Source of the DNA: Faucicola osloensis_B
GTDB taxonomy: Bacteria; Pseudomonadota; Gammaproteobacteria; Pseudomonadales; Moraxellaceae
Length of the DNA: 64,000 nt
Assembly: GCA_964211495.1 (NCBI GenBank)
Contig: CAXORL010000001.1
Span: forward strand, 186,001-250,000
Direction of reading: 5' to 3'
The position numbers and the translations under genes were made by a program. Below, piece after piece: positions 17,371 to 25,956 of this stretch. Each line of letters starts with the position of its first letter. Within the stretch, counting starts at the first letter, position 1. Below the pieces are notes generated by a model that saw only the letters and a list, made by a program, of their open reading frames with translations, made no database searches and was not told where the DNA came from.

Positions 17371-19830
17371 ATGTTAAGTTTAGAATTACAAAGCACGTTG
17401 CGGTTGGTAGTGACACTCGCAAAACAACGTGCACATGAATATTTAACGGTCGAGCATTTGCTATTGGCACTGTTAGAGAATGAAAATGCGGTAGAAGCCT
17501 TGGTGGCTTGTGCAGTCAATGTGGATCAGCTTGGCAAAGATTTGACCCAGTATATTGATGAACATACCCCAACAGTCGATATCAACGAAGATTACTCGCC
17601 ACAACCAACGCGCAGTTTTGACCGTATCTTGCAGCGGGCGATTTTTCATGTGCAATCGGTTGCCAGCAGCCGTTTGGTCGAAGGCTCAGATTTGCTAGTG
17701 TCGATGTTCTCAGAGCATGACACCTATGCGGTGTACCTGCTTAAAAAACAAGGGGTGACGCGACTTGAGTTGACCCAGTATCTGTCACATGGTCAAGACA
17801 AAAAGGTACGCGACAAATTAACCAGTGTTGAAACTGAAGAAACGGGTGAAAAAGCCAATAAAGACCCATTGACTGAATTTACCATTAATCTCAATCAAAA
17901 AGCCTCTACGGGCGGCACCGATCCGTTAATTGGTCGCCAAGCAGAAATCGAGCGTACCGCGCAGATTTTATGCCGTCGCCGCAAAAACAATCCCCTACTG
18001 GTAGGTGACCCAGGGGTGGGTAAAACGTCAATTGCTGAGGGCTTGGCATGGCTGATTGTCAATGACAAAGCACCAAAACCATTATCAGGCTGTGTGGTTT
18101 ATAGTCTAGATATTGGTGCATTGATTGCCGGTACAAAATACCGCGGCGATTTTGAAAAGCGGATGAAAGCGCTATTAGATGCCTTAAAAGCCAAGCCCAA
18201 TGCGATTTTATTTATTGATGAAATCCATATGATTATTGGCGCAGGCTCATCGATGAGCAGCAATATGGATGTGTCAAATTTAATCAAACCTGCGTTGGCA
18301 TCCGGTGAGCTGCGTTGTATCGGCTCAACCACCTTTACCGAATACCGCCAAGTGTTTGAAAAAGACCATGCTTTAAGTCGTCGTTTCCAAAAAGTTGATG
18401 TTAATGAGCCATCCATTGATGAAACGATTGATATTTTACGCGGTCTGAAAAGACAATATGAGAAATTCCATAATGTGAGCTATACCGATCAGGCGCTACA
18501 AAGTGCGGTGCATCTGGCGGTGAAACACATTCACGAACGCTTTTTGCCTGACAAAGCGATTGATGTGATTGATGAAGCGGGTGCATTTGTTCGCCTGCAA
18601 AAACAAGCCGAAAATCAGGTTGAATCTGGTGTGGGCAAAAATCAATCCGTTGATGCCGTAGCAAATGACAAGCTATCAAATCAGCCTGTGGTGGATGAAG
18701 ATGCACTTGTCGATGATTTGGATGTTAGCCAGGCAGCGGATGGTGTTGTCGAACCTGAAGCTATGTTAAGCGAAGCCGATAATAAAGTGATTGACGCCGC
18801 ACAACAAGATGGCGAGGTGGTGATTGATGTCCCGCAAATTGAATACATTATCTCAAAAATTGCGCGTATCCCGCCAAAATCAGTCTCAACGGATGACAAA
18901 TCGGTGCTACAAAATCTTGAAAGCAACCTAAAACATCTGGTGTTTGGTCAAGATGAAGCCATCAAAAACTTGGCAGATGCCATCAAGTTGTCACGTGCAG
19001 GCTTAAAACCAGATGATAAACCGATTGGTTCATTTATGTTTGCCGGTCCTACCGGTGTCGGTAAAACTGAAGTCAGTCGTCAGTTAGCGAATTTGTTAGG
19101 CATTGAACTGGTTCGTTTTGATATGTCTGAGTATATGGAAGCACATACGGCGTCCCGCTTGATTGGGGCACCGCCAGGCTATGTGGGCTTTGATCAGGGT
19201 GGTTTATTGACTGAAAAAATCAATCAATTCCCGCATTGTGTGCTATTGCTAGATGAGATTGAAAAAGCTCATCCTGACGTATTTAACTTGCTACTCCAAG
19301 TGATGGATCATGGCTCGCTCACGGACAATAACGGTCGCACATCAAGCTTTAAACAAGTGATACTGATTATGACCACCAATGTCGGTGCTGATAGCATCAG
19401 TCGCAACAGCATGGGCTTTACCAAACAAGACCATAGCCGCGACAATAGTGAAGCGATGAAACGGATGTTTACCCCAGAGTTTCGCAATCGTTTAGATGCC
19501 ATCATTCAATTTAACCCATTGGATCAAAATGTCATTGTGTCTGTGGTTGATAAATTCTTGGTTGAGCTGCAAGCCCAGCTCGATGACAAGAAAGTGGTGC
19601 TTGAAATTGATGATGAAGTCAGAAATTATCTGGCAGAAAAAGGTTACGATCGTCTCATGGGTGCACGCCCAATGAACCGCTTGATTCAAGATGAAATCAA
19701 AAAACCATTGGCAGAGCAAATATTATTTGGTGATTTGGTGAATGGCGGTACGGTTTCGATTCGTATGAATGCCGATAAAACAGCGATTGAGCTTGTGCCC
19801 ATTGATGAAAAGCAAGTCGACAATGTTTAG
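17371..19830 (+). CDS. clpA: ATP-dependent Clp protease ATP-binding subunit ClpA
   Basis: ClpA is the AAA+ unfoldase partner of ClpP. The protein has an N domain (about 1-145, with the repeat EYLTVEHLLLALLENE). AAA1 has Walker A GDPGVGKTS (about 212) and AAA2 has GPTGVGKTE (about 566). Arg-finger and sensor regions are intact, and FGQDEAI and GYVGFDQGG are typical ClpA sequences. Length is 819 against about 758 in E. coli. The surplus is mostly an acidic insertion of about 70 residues between AAA1 and AAA2 (about 410-480). AAGGA lies 6 bp before the ATG. A strong terminator follows. Confidence 0.97.
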   Translation: MLSLELQSTLRLVVTLAKQRAHEYLTVEHLLLALLENENAVEALVACAVNVDQLGKDLTQYIDEHTPTVDINEDYSPQPTRSFDRILQRAIFHVQSVASSRLVEGSDLLVSMFSEHDTYAVYLLKKQGVTRLELTQYLSHGQDKKVRDKLTSVETEETGEKANKDPLTEFTINLNQKASTGGTDPLIGRQAEIERTAQILCRRRKNNPLLVGDPGVGKTSIAEGLAWLIVNDKAPKPLSGCVVYSLDIGALIAGTKYRGDFEKRMKALLDALKAKPNAILFIDEIHMIIGAGSSMSSNMDVSNLIKPALASGELRCIGSTTFTEYRQVFEKDHALSRRFQKVDVNEPSIDETIDILRGLKRQYEKFHNVSYTDQALQSAVHLAVKHIHERFLPDKAIDVIDEAGAFVRLQKQAENQVESGVGKNQSVDAVANDKLSNQPVVDEDALVDDLDVSQAADGVVEPEAMLSEADNKVIDAAQQDGEVVIDVPQIEYIISKIARIPPKSVSTDDKSVLQNLESNLKHLVFGQDEAIKNLADAIKLSRAGLKPDDKPIGSFMFAGPTGVGKTEVSRQLANLLGIELVRFDMSEYMEAHTASRLIGAPPGYVGFDQGGLLTEKINQFPHCVLLLDEIEKAHPDVFNLLLQVMDHGSLTDNNGRTSSFKQVILIMTTNVGADSISRNSMGFTKQDHSRDNSEAMKRMFTPEFRNRLDAIIQFNPLDQNVIVSVVDKFLVELQAQLDDKKVVLEIDDEVRNYLAEKGYDRLMGARPMNRLIQDEIKKPLAEQILFGDLVNGGTVSIRMNADKTAIELVPIDEKQVDNV

Positions 19831-19843
19831 TAATGTCTAGTAT

Positions 19844-19873
19844 AAAAAAAGGAGCTATATGGCTCCTTTTTTT
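19844..19873 (+). terminator. Intrinsic terminator after clpA
   Basis: AAAAAAAGGAGC / GCTCCTTTTTTT with a 6-nt loop. T-runs on both strands could also stop the convergent AAA+ gene. Confidence 0.9.
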
Positions 19874-19888
19874 ATGGCTACTGATGAT

Positions 19889-19942
19889 GTTTAATGATTA
19901 TACTTAATGACTATCGCTAATGATTATAATTAATAATTATAC
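19889..19942. repeat. Degenerate 12-14 bp repeat overlapping the end of the AAA+ gene
   Basis: About four irregular units around TTAATGATTATAC run up to and across the stop codon (19937-19939) of the minus-strand ATPase gene. Confidence 0.5.
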
Positions 19943-21088
19943 AAAACCAAATTTGGGTTTTTCTGCTTGTTTCTCTCGATAGGACAGATGATCCATGTTG
20001 GTTAATTCTGCCAATGAGTGCGGTTTATTGACGGTGATAGCTTTATCAATGGATGCCAAAAACGCGTTGGATTTTTCAACGGACAGTTCTTTGAATTTAT
20101 ACTCAGCTATCAATCGACCTTTACGCAGCAGCGCGGGGTCAATTTTTGAGATATCGGAGTTAAAGGTACAGATAAACTGACACTCCAATACATCCGACAG
20201 CATACCATCAGCAATGTTCAAAATCGCCGATACTACATCGGTATTGGCGTTATCAATGCTACGTTCAGCAATGTAATTTTCACAGTCTTCAAGCACTAAT
20301 ACCGAGTTTTTGTTATCTACCAATAGTGACATAAATTCAGGGTTGGTCAAATACCCAATCATGGTAGTGGGCACAAAGATGAATTTTTTATTAGGCACTT
20401 GGCTGGTTAGCCATTTGGTATAGTTAGTTTTACCTGAGCCCGCCACACCATGCAACAGTACCACGCCTTTACCATCGTGATTGAGCGATTCTTTGATATG
20501 CTGATGCACGGGCAGAAAATCCTCGTGATACATGGTGTCTAAATTGATGGGAAATGGCTTGATACGATGGGTTTTAAACACAAAACCATGGGCTTCTTTG
20601 AGTAAAATCGATACTTTAGCCTCTTGCGACACATACTTTTGCAAGTATTCATCAAACACCTTTTTGACACTCGCCGCCGAATGCGGATTGGTCGAAATAT
20701 AATAAATACTGACGACTTTTAACAGACCTGATTCAAAGATGTATTCGTCATAGTCATTGGATAAATCTTCATTGGTGAGCATGAACACTTCATATTTGGG
20801 ATGAAAATAACAAGCTTCACGCTCATATAAGGTATTATTTTTATGCGAATAGGCGACGGTGGTAAAATCGGTGCAACGTTCAAAATCTTTGAGCTGCTCT
20901 TTGCGAATTACCATATCATGGTTGCCAACATGCACCCCAGGGAAAATATCATCGAGTAGTGACTCAAAAGGGTTATATTTGCTAGCGTATTGGAGGCTAT
21001 CTTCAATGAGTTGAACAGTATAGGGCGGCTCAGAGGAGGCGCTTAGCAGCTTTCGCGGTTGATAATAGGGCGATTGTAAAATTTTCAT
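19937..21088 (-). CDS. AAA+ family ATPase of unknown function
   Basis: This 383-residue protein has an N-terminal domain of about 200 residues that I do not recognise. A single AAA+ module follows: Walker A GVAGSGKTNY (about 216-225), Walker B SVLVLEDCENY (about 264) with Asp-Cys-Glu instead of DE, sensor-1 TFNSDIS, and the motif IDPALLRKGRLIAEYKF with the expected Arg pair (about 318). The C-terminus ends PKFGFV. It resembles Bcs1-like or Bacteroidetes-type single AAA+ proteins rather than Clp or helicase loaders. It is alone, next to tRNA-Leu, with an 8-bp inverted repeat upstream. No obvious partner gene is adjacent. No strong ribosome binding site was seen. Confidence 0.8.
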   Translation of the reverse strand: MKILQSPYYQPRKLLSASSEPPYTVQLIEDSLQYASKYNPFESLLDDIFPGVHVGNHDMVIRKEQLKDFERCTDFTTVAYSHKNNTLYEREACYFHPKYEVFMLTNEDLSNDYDEYIFESGLLKVVSIYYISTNPHSAASVKKVFDEYLQKYVSQEAKVSILLKEAHGFVFKTHRIKPFPINLDTMYHEDFLPVHQHIKESLNHDGKGVVLLHGVAGSGKTNYTKWLTSQVPNKKFIFVPTTMIGYLTNPEFMSLLVDNKNSVLVLEDCENYIAERSIDNANTDVVSAILNIADGMLSDVLECQFICTFNSDISKIDPALLRKGRLIAEYKFKELSVEKSNAFLASIDKAITVNKPHSLAELTNMDHLSYREKQAEKPKFGFV

Positions 21089-21126
21089 AGGAATATAGGC
21101 TTATAAAAGGCAGTAGAAAAATTAAC

Positions 21127-21153
21127 ATAGTTAGTAGTAAACAAGCTAACTAT
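21127..21153. promoter_or_regulatory. Inverted repeat upstream of the AAA+ gene
   Basis: Perfect 8-bp arms ATAGTTAG and CTAACTAT flank an 11-nt spacer about 40 bp upstream of the ATPase start. It could be an operator or a leader hairpin. No T-run follows in the direction of the gene. Confidence 0.45.
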
Positions 21154-21300
21154 AGAGATGGGGCAGTTAATACTAGATGCAAGCTAAAAAGTATAGTTGG
21201 CAATCAGTTAAAAAATTTTTAGCAACACAGTAAGCAACATACGGGCTAACAGTAAACCAGTATGCAATGGTGAGATAAGATAGACAGGAATTTTAGGCAT

Positions 21301-21323
21301 AAAAAAACCTGCAAGAAGCAGGT
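21301..21323 (-). terminator. Intrinsic terminator of tRNA-Leu
   Basis: AACCTGC / GCAGGTT with a 5-nt loop; on the minus strand it is followed by a T-run. It ends 25 bp beyond the tRNA 3' end. Confidence 0.9.
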
Positions 21324-21347
21324 TAATTTAACTAATACCGATTTGAG

Positions 21348-21432
21348 TGGTGGGGCTGAAGAGACTCGAACTCTTACACCTCGCGGCGCTGGAACCTAAA
21401 TCCAGTGCGTCTACCAATTTCGCCACAGCCCC
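21348..21432 (-). tRNA. tRNA-Leu (anticodon UAG)
   Basis: The 85-nt class II tRNA reads from GGGGCTGTGGCG at the 5' end. The anticodon stem-loop is CTGGA-TTTAGGT-TCCAG, which places TAG at positions 34-36. A long variable arm follows, then the T-loop GTTCGAGTC, the acceptor complement CAGCCCC, an A discriminator and an encoded CCA. It reads CUN leucine codons, CUA best. Confidence 0.97.
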
Positions 21433-21542
21433 ATGAGTTGCCTCAAAGTGTTGACTCAATATTTGTATCAGTGTCTTTGTGGTTGGCTATTATATAGAAA
21501 ATTTTCGCTTTGGCAAGGGGTTTTTTTAAAAAAATCGCATTT

Positions 21543-22511
21543 TTATTGGTTAAGTAAAATTTTTAGCGCATTGATAATATTTGCCAAGTCATTAATACGG
21601 TTTTCCACGCGTTTTGCCAGCAACTTGTCAATAAAAGGCTGGCAAGCTTGGCAAGCAAATTCTGATAGCTGAGGATTTGGGCATAAAAAGGGCACGGGCT
21701 GTTGGCAATGCGCAATTGCCCAACCAGGATAATCATCTGCCATAAAAGGCAGACATCCCATCAATAATTCATACCATACCACCCCCAAGCTATAGTAGTC
21801 GCTAAACTTGTCAAGTGGCTTTCCTGTGAGTTGCTCAGGACTCATATAGGCAGGCGTACCAGCGGTGTGAGGTTTGCAGTTGAGTGAGGCATTTTTTCCC
21901 ATAGCATCGCTAACACCAAAATCACTCAGACCAAAATCAATTAACACCACTTCAAGATTGGGTTTTACGATAAAGTTGGCGGGTTTGAGATCCAAGTGCA
22001 TCAGCCCAAATTGATGTAAACGGTTGACCACTTGGCAATTATGTAAAAAAATGGTCATTTTTTGCTGAAGACTGAGTATTGCCAATTTAGCATGCCCATA
22101 CAGCAAGGATTTTAACGTCTCGCCTGGATGATACGACATGACCAGACAGGGACTAACAGATTGCTGCGGCTGCTGTTGGTCAAAGATGAGGGTATCAGGT
22201 AGAAGGTTTGAAGCATACAGCGTGGGAATGCCGCTTGTCGCATGGGTGCTGTCAATCGCTAGGCTTTGGCAATGATGAAGGGCGTTAATTTCTTGCTCAA
22301 AATGGGCGAGATTGGTTGCGCTAAAGTGAGATAGTAGTTGTTTAACGATAACGGCAGTAGGCGGCGAGTGAGTTGAATGCCATACCCCGTACCAAAGCTC
22401 GGTATGGTTGAGTGGATTTGAAGCTGATAGTGGCTGTAGGTCAGTAACGAGCGACTTACAGCCATTTTTTATGATAACCAGTGCTGGGTTAGTTGACCTT
22501 GTCTCAATCAT
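21543..22511 (-). CDS. Serine/threonine protein kinase, eukaryotic-like, coupled to ntrC
   Basis: The 322-residue protein has the catalytic core of Hanks-type kinases: HLDLKPANFIV (catalytic loop, HLD in place of HRD, about 174), IDFGLSDFG (metal-binding DFG, about 192), GTPAYMSPEQL (activation segment and APE-like motif, about 218) and DYYSLGVVWYELLMGCLPF. The N-lobe is poorly conserved: VIVKQLL may hold the ATP-binding Lys, but no clear Gly-rich loop is seen. There is no membrane helix or PASTA domain. Its ATG overlaps the ntrC TGA by 4 bp (ATGA), so translation is coupled. Substrate is unknown; a role in nitrogen control is inferred from position only. Confidence 0.85.
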   Translation of the reverse strand: MIETRSTNPALVIIKNGCKSLVTDLQPLSASNPLNHTELWYGVWHSTHSPPTAVIVKQLLSHFSATNLAHFEQEINALHHCQSLAIDSTHATSGIPTLYASNLLPDTLIFDQQQPQQSVSPCLVMSYHPGETLKSLLYGHAKLAILSLQQKMTIFLHNCQVVNRLHQFGLMHLDLKPANFIVKPNLEVVLIDFGLSDFGVSDAMGKNASLNCKPHTAGTPAYMSPEQLTGKPLDKFSDYYSLGVVWYELLMGCLPFMADDYPGWAIAHCQQPVPFLCPNPQLSEFACQACQPFIDKLLAKRVENRINDLANIINALKILLNQ

Positions 22512-24286
22512 GATGGCTTAACGGGTCTGCCTTCAATCAACTGCTGGTATTTTCGGGTCACGGTATTGCGCCCCCAGCCTAGTAGGTCAGCCGCTTGTCC
22601 TTTATGCTGAGCAGTATGGGCAAGTGCCACTTCAAGCAAACATTTCTCAAACATCGGATAAGCAATTTGCAATATGTCATACTGTCCTTCAGCCAGTGCT
22701 TGCTGTGCCCAAACTTGCAGCGGGGTGATCCAATCTGCGGTTGCGACAGTTTGTGATGCAGGTAAGGTCGGTACGACCGTCGTAGCGGGCAAAGGCGTTG
22801 GCAGCTCACTCGAATGGTGACTGAGATTAGAACTAGCACTGGGGCTGTTACTGGGAGCTGGCAAAGATGACGGATGGTCGCTAGCAGGTGCCTCAAACTG
22901 AGTGTCGGGCTGATAGTTATGTGTCTTATGTGTATTGGGCTCACGTGTAGTTACAGCCGTGCTATCTTGCAATTCAAACGCTTGTAAAATCTCGGGTGGC
23001 AAATCACTGGGCTGAATGGTTTGCCCTGTTGTCATCACACTGAGCCAGCGGCAGGTATTTTCAAGTTGACGCACGTTACCTTGCCAAGTATAGCTTTGTA
23101 AAATATGCATCGCAGACGGCGTGATGGTTTTGGTGGAGGTATGCATGCTTTTGGCAATATTTTGCATAAAAAAATCGATTAACAGCGGAATGTCTTCGCG
23201 GCGCTCACGTAGGGAAGGTAGCGCCAGTCGAATGACATTGAGCCGATAAAACAAGTCTTCACGAAACTTGCCTTGCTGCACAAGGGTTTCTAAGTTTTGA
23301 TGGGTCGCTGCGATGATACGTACATCGACTTTAATGGGTTTGAGACCACCGACACGGTAAAACTCACCATTTGCCAAGACGCGCAGCAAACGCGTCTGGG
23401 TCGGTAAAGGCATATCGCCGATTTCATCCAAAAACAAAGTGCCGCCATGCGCCTGCTCAAAACGCCCTTGGCGCGTGGTAGTCGCACCCGTAAACGCGCC
23501 TTTTTCATGACCAAATAGTTCAGCTTCAATCAAATCATGCGGAATCGCCGCCATATTGAGTGCGATAAATGGTTTGGATTTGCGTGGTGAATGTTCGTGT
23601 AAGGCACTGGCAATCAGCTCTTTACCCGTACCCGATTCGCCGGTGATGAGTACGGTCATCGGCATATGCGACAAGCGACCAATCGCACGAAATACTTTTT
23701 GCATGGCAATCGATTGCCCGATGATGCCCGATGGGTTGGTGGTGGTTTTTTCTGGCTCGGCTGCCACGGGTTCAGTTGGCGGCTGTTGTGCATCACGAAT
23801 CAGAGAGTCGTTGTAGTTCTCAGGCTTACTGCGCTTTTGTGTTTGGTTTGACTGACTTTGCAGGCAAGCTTTTTTCACCATGGCAATGGCATCATCCAAC
23901 TCAAACGGCTTGGGTAAGTAATCAAATGCGCCTGATTGATAGCTATCCACCGCAGATTGCACATCGGCATGCGCGGTCATGATGATGACAGGAATTTGTG
24001 CAAAGGCTTGTTTGATTTTACTGCTAAAGTCCAATCCGTTCATCATCGGCATTCGAATATCGGTGACGATGACGCTTGGCAAGGAGGCACTATTGTCACT
24101 CTTCGCTTGGCTGTCTTGCCCGCTATCTTGTAGTAGCCGCCACGCCGATTGCGCATTGCCAAAGGTTTGCACTTGAAATCCACTATCTGTCAGCGTATCT
24201 TCCAAAATCATACGTAACGCTTGATCGTCATCGATGACCCAAACAATAGGCTCGGTGGTTGACGTTTTATTATTGGTATAAGTCAT
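22508..24286 (-). CDS. ntrC: Nitrogen regulation response regulator NtrC
   Basis: NtrC is a sigma-54-dependent activator of nitrogen assimilation genes. The receiver domain (about 10-130) has WVIDDDQALR and the phosphorylated Asp in VTDIRMPMMNG (about 76). The AAA+ domain (about 200-435) has GESGTGKE (Walker A), the sigma-54 contact GAFTGA, and FLDEIGDMP. The Fis-type HTH ends the protein (QAADLLGWGRNTVTRK). At 592 residues it is about 120 longer than E. coli NtrC (469). The excess lies mainly in a Ser/Pro/Thr-rich linker (about 445-525) before the HTH, partly built on a 12-bp repeat. ntrB is 116 bp upstream and the kinase gene overlaps downstream. Confidence 0.95.
   Translation of the reverse strand: MTYTNNKTSTTEPIVWVIDDDQALRMILEDTLTDSGFQVQTFGNAQSAWRLLQDSGQDSQAKSDNSASLPSVIVTDIRMPMMNGLDFSSKIKQAFAQIPVIIMTAHADVQSAVDSYQSGAFDYLPKPFELDDAIAMVKKACLQSQSNQTQKRSKPENYNDSLIRDAQQPPTEPVAAEPEKTTTNPSGIIGQSIAMQKVFRAIGRLSHMPMTVLITGESGTGKELIASALHEHSPRKSKPFIALNMAAIPHDLIEAELFGHEKGAFTGATTTRQGRFEQAHGGTLFLDEIGDMPLPTQTRLLRVLANGEFYRVGGLKPIKVDVRIIAATHQNLETLVQQGKFREDLFYRLNVIRLALPSLRERREDIPLLIDFFMQNIAKSMHTSTKTITPSAMHILQSYTWQGNVRQLENTCRWLSVMTTGQTIQPSDLPPEILQAFELQDSTAVTTREPNTHKTHNYQPDTQFEAPASDHPSSLPAPSNSPSASSNLSHHSSELPTPLPATTVVPTLPASQTVATADWITPLQVWAQQALAEGQYDILQIAYPMFEKCLLEVALAHTAQHKGQAADLLGWGRNTVTRKYQQLIEGRPVKPS
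22808..22855 (-). repeat. 12-bp repeat in the NtrC linker, 4 units
   Basis: Units 22808-22819, 22820-22831, 22832-22843 and 22844-22855 share Ser codons at a fixed phase and encode the PSNS, PSAS, SNLS, HHSS stretch. Confidence 0.5.
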
Positions 24287-24387
24287 ATAAAAACCCTATA
24301 TGGGAAACTGTATTGGTTTAAACATTATTGATTGAAAAATTCATAGCCGATCAGTCATGATGCTGTGGTGTATTAGGGTTAAACTAT

Positions 24388-24419
24388 CATTTGGTCATTT
24401 GGTCATTTGGTTATTTGTC
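24388..24419. repeat. 8-bp tandem repeat over the ntrB stop codon
   Basis: CATTTGGT occurs three times (24388-24395, 24396-24403, 24404-24411) and a fourth, imperfect copy follows. The ntrB TGA (24403-24405) lies inside it, so a change in copy number would alter the last codons of NtrB. Confidence 0.75.
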
Positions 24420-25659
24420 GAATTTGCCAAGGTAAAAAAATCGTAAATAGGGTTTCACCTGGCTGAGAGGTTACACTGATTTGTCCTTGATGGCGCTGAA
24501 TAATGTCATGAGCAAGTGCCAGTCCCAACCCCGTACCATTGGCGCGTCCTGTCACTAAAGGATAAAAAATTTGCGGTAACAACTCACTATCAATGCCCAA
24601 GCCATTATCAATAAAATCGACGCGCAATACGCTTTTATGTCGTATATCGCCAATGGTTTGTTGATGCTGAATACGGGTTTTCACCGTGATGATAGGCGAC
24701 ACAATGTCGTTTTCATTGAGCGCTTGTATCGCATTGTTGACGATATTCATAAATACTTGTACCAGCTGGTCTTTATCAGCGGTGATTTCTGGCAACGATA
24801 AATCAAAGTCTCTGACTAGACTAATATTGGGGTTTTGTATTTCTGCCAATGTTAGTACATGCTGCAGGGGCTCATGTACGTTGATTAATTGCCAGTTGGG
24901 CAAATTTGGCGCACCCAGCAATTGGGTCACCAAGTTATTGAGTCGTCTGGTTTCATCCATAATGATACTGAGATAATTGGCGACCTTTTGCGCCTTGGTG
25001 TCGTTAATATAGCGGACAATCCCATCAGATTTCATGATTTGATTAAAATTCTTCTCAAGCAGTTGGCTTGCCCCAAGGATACCGGCTAAAGGGTTTTTGA
25101 CCTCATGTGCCATACTGCGAATCATTTGACGGGTTATCAAATGTTGGTGATTTTGATATTGTTCTTGTTGAATACGACTTTCGCGATCTTTTGCCCAAAT
25201 TTCAATTAAATAGAAAAAACCCGCCTCGGTTTCTAATGGGGAAACCCCATAATCGACCAATAATGGTGCACCGATCCCTTGAGTGCTTAGCCCCAAAATG
25301 GTGCAATCATGATGGATGAATGCTTGGTACATTTTTTTGGTATGTTCAAATTGGTTTTGCAGCGCCAATTTGACCTGTGCTTTGGTTTTTTTATGAGTTA
25401 TCGGTTCATCATCCGTATGCGATTGCTTTGGTGCTTGGGTTAGTAATTTTTCATAGTTTGCGGGGGTTAAAATATCGATTACATTTTTATGAAGTAAATA
25501 GTGCTGACTGACTGACAAAATCTGCTCAGCCGTCGCATTGATATAGACGCACTCATAGTTGCTGTCAGCGACAATTAATCCCGATAATAGGTTATTGAAC
25601 ATATCCTCAAACAGGTTCTGGTTGGATTCAAGACTATGTAAAAAAGTAGGATGGGCCAT
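24403..25659 (-). CDS. ntrB: Nitrogen regulation sensor histidine kinase NtrB (GlnL)
   Basis: NtrB phosphorylates or dephosphorylates NtrC depending on PII. The 418-residue cytosolic protein has a PAS domain at the N-terminus (LLSGLIVADSNYECVYINATAEQIL). The phospho-acceptor His is in MAHEVKNPLAGILGASQLL (about 185). The ATPase domain has the N box (VFMNIVNNAIQAL), G1 (DNGLGI) and G2 (TGRANGTGLGLALAHDI). No membrane helix is present, as expected for NtrB. The insertion with HKKTKAQ after the PAS domain makes it about 65 residues longer than E. coli NtrB. glnA was not found in the window. Confidence 0.94.
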   Translation of the reverse strand: MAHPTFLHSLESNQNLFEDMFNNLLSGLIVADSNYECVYINATAEQILSVSQHYLLHKNVIDILTPANYEKLLTQAPKQSHTDDEPITHKKTKAQVKLALQNQFEHTKKMYQAFIHHDCTILGLSTQGIGAPLLVDYGVSPLETEAGFFYLIEIWAKDRESRIQQEQYQNHQHLITRQMIRSMAHEVKNPLAGILGASQLLEKNFNQIMKSDGIVRYINDTKAQKVANYLSIIMDETRRLNNLVTQLLGAPNLPNWQLINVHEPLQHVLTLAEIQNPNISLVRDFDLSLPEITADKDQLVQVFMNIVNNAIQALNENDIVSPIITVKTRIQHQQTIGDIRHKSVLRVDFIDNGLGIDSELLPQIFYPLVTGRANGTGLGLALAHDIIQRHQGQISVTSQPGETLFTIFLPWQIRQITK

Positions 25660-25904
25660 TGGATAACTACCGCAAATTTGAGCAATGGTTAAAGTGCAAT
25701 TTAAATGCCAACAACCTATTGGAGAATGTTTGGATTATTGTCAGAACAGATAAATAATGTAACCATGGGCAGCAAATCAGTCATTTAATATAAAAAAGTC
25801 ACTCATTTATAGCAACGTGCTAATCGTAGTATGATATATTTTGAACCAAAATAGTGCAAAAGTTAAAACGTAATTGCTAAAAAAAGAAGTATAAAAAAGA
25901 CATA

Positions 25905-25934
25905 TAAAAAAAGGGCATAAAATCTATGCCCTTT
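25905..25934 (-). terminator. Intrinsic terminator after the btuB-like gene
   Basis: AAAGGGCATA / TATGCCCTTT with a 5-nt loop; the T-run lies on the minus-strand side. Confidence 0.85.
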
Positions 25935-25956
25935 GATGTACTGCAGATATAAAAAT

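Noticed and set aside
17236..17377. Two very short ORFs (22 and 21 aa) before clpA, the second overlapping the clpA start
   Set aside because: Too short, no good ribosome binding site for the second, and no recognisable sequence.
21301..21432. Integration site at tRNA-Leu
   Set aside because: No integrase gene and no copy of the tRNA 3' end was found nearby; the flanking hairpin is its terminator.
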